This document shows positions 7,602 through 8,454 of a DNA stretch of 8,454 bases, one piece after another; position 1 is the first letter of the stretch; every line of letters starts with the position of its first letter. Position numbers and translations under genes: made by a program. Source of the stretch: Spirochaetaceae bacterium UBA1306 (GTDB lineage: Bacteria; Spirochaetota; Spirochaetia; Treponematales; Rectinemataceae); contig DBTW01000180.1 of the NCBI GenBank assembly GCA_002307245.1, positions 1-8,454 on the forward strand, given 5' to 3'. The notes under the pieces were generated by a model. The model worked only from the letters and a program-made list of their open reading frames with translations. It was not told where the DNA came from and searched no databases.

Positions 7602-8454
7602 CCCTCGACGAGGCCCTCCGCGAGGCCGGCTCGGCGAAGGGCCTCCTCGCCCTGGTGACCTTGGCGCAGGCCTCGGGCTCCACGCCTAGGGACTCAGGTT
7701 CGCGTATGGCAGTCCGGCCGGACGGCCGCTTTGTCGGGACGGTCGGCGGCGGCAAGCCCGAGGGCCTGGCCCGCGCCGAAGCCCTCGCCTGCCTCGCCGA
7801 GGGCCGATCGGGCAGGCTCTCCTGCGATATGGCGGGCGCCTCCGCGAAGGGCGCGGACCTCATCTGCGGCGGAACGGCCGAATTCTGGATCGAGCTGGTC
7901 GCTCCCGGCTCGCCCTACGCCGCCGCTGTCGCGGCCGTGGAGGCGGGTGGGACCGTCGTCATCGCGAGCTCGGCCGACTCGGGCTGCCTCGCCGTCCTGG
8001 GCGCCGACGCTTCCGTCCTGCGCTCGGCCGTTTCGGGAGCCGCCATCGACCCGGCTGCGGCGCGGCGCGCCGCAGCCAGCGGACTCTGCGAGCTCGCAGG
8101 CGGCGTCCTCTACGCGCCCGTCGAGCCCCCCGAGGAGCTCCTCGTCCTAGGCGGCGGCCATGTGGGCCTGGCAGTCGCGCGCGCCGCGGCGAGCCTTGCC
8201 TTCCGCGTCACCGTCGCCGATCCCCGCCCCGAGTACTCCGATCCCTCCCGCTTCCCGGCCGACGTGAAATGCCTCCACGAGAGCTTCGAAGAAGCCATCG
8301 CGGGCTTTCCCTTCGGCCCTCGTGCCTACGCTGTCGTCGTGAGCCCCGGCCATCTCGGCGACCTCGAGTGCGCGAGAGCCCTCATGTACAAGGACTACCG
8401 TTACGCCGGCCTCATAGGCTCGAGACGCAAGACCCGCATGCTGATCGCCCAGCT

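Overview
The window is GC-rich DNA from a Gram-negative bacterium, most likely an anaerobe or microaerophile. The Gram-negative call rests on an outer-membrane beta-barrel protein ending in phenylalanine. The anaerobic call rests on a complete A-type flavodiiron protein (O2/NO reductase) followed by an XdhC-type molybdenum-hydroxylase maturation factor. Frequent AGG arginine codons and the general look of the proteins would fit a high-GC spirochaete or a similar deep-branching group, but that placement is only an impression.

Layout. Positions 1-963 hold the 3' part of a beta-barrel gene, closed by a strong intrinsic terminator (980-1016). A small single-pass membrane protein (1036-1509) follows, and a 47-nt imperfect palindrome begins at its stop codon. 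Next are an LPLAT/PlsC-fold acyltransferase (1582-2328) and an extended SDR (2386-3387), probably co-transcribed. A second SDR lies on the minus strand (3396-4391) and meets the first tail-to-tail with only 8 bp between them. It diverges from a CPBP-type membrane protein (4499-5269), whose stop overlaps the start of a third SDR (5266-6300) by 4 nt. After a compact promoter region (6301-6383) come the flavodiiron protein (6384-7601) and XdhC (7598-end, cut by the window edge), also overlapping by 4 nt. There is no gene-free stretch longer than about 110 bp, and I saw no tRNA, rRNA, CRISPR array or insertion sequence.

How the genes may work together. The centre of the window (1582-6300) combines one acyltransferase, one polytopic CPBP protein and three clearly different extended SDRs of the 3-beta-HSD/dihydroflavonol-reductase/epimerase type. 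The acyltransferase keeps its catalytic His-Asp pair but has lost the usual glycerol-3-phosphate-binding residues, and the CPBP protein lacks the first Glu of its signature. This suggests a dedicated lipid, isoprenoid or sugar-lipid modification locus rather than housekeeping phospholipid synthesis, but that is inference from composition. The right-hand pair (FprA-XdhC) is a separate redox unit with its own sigma70-like promoter, which carries a palindrome in its spacer and a hairpin at its expected transcript start.
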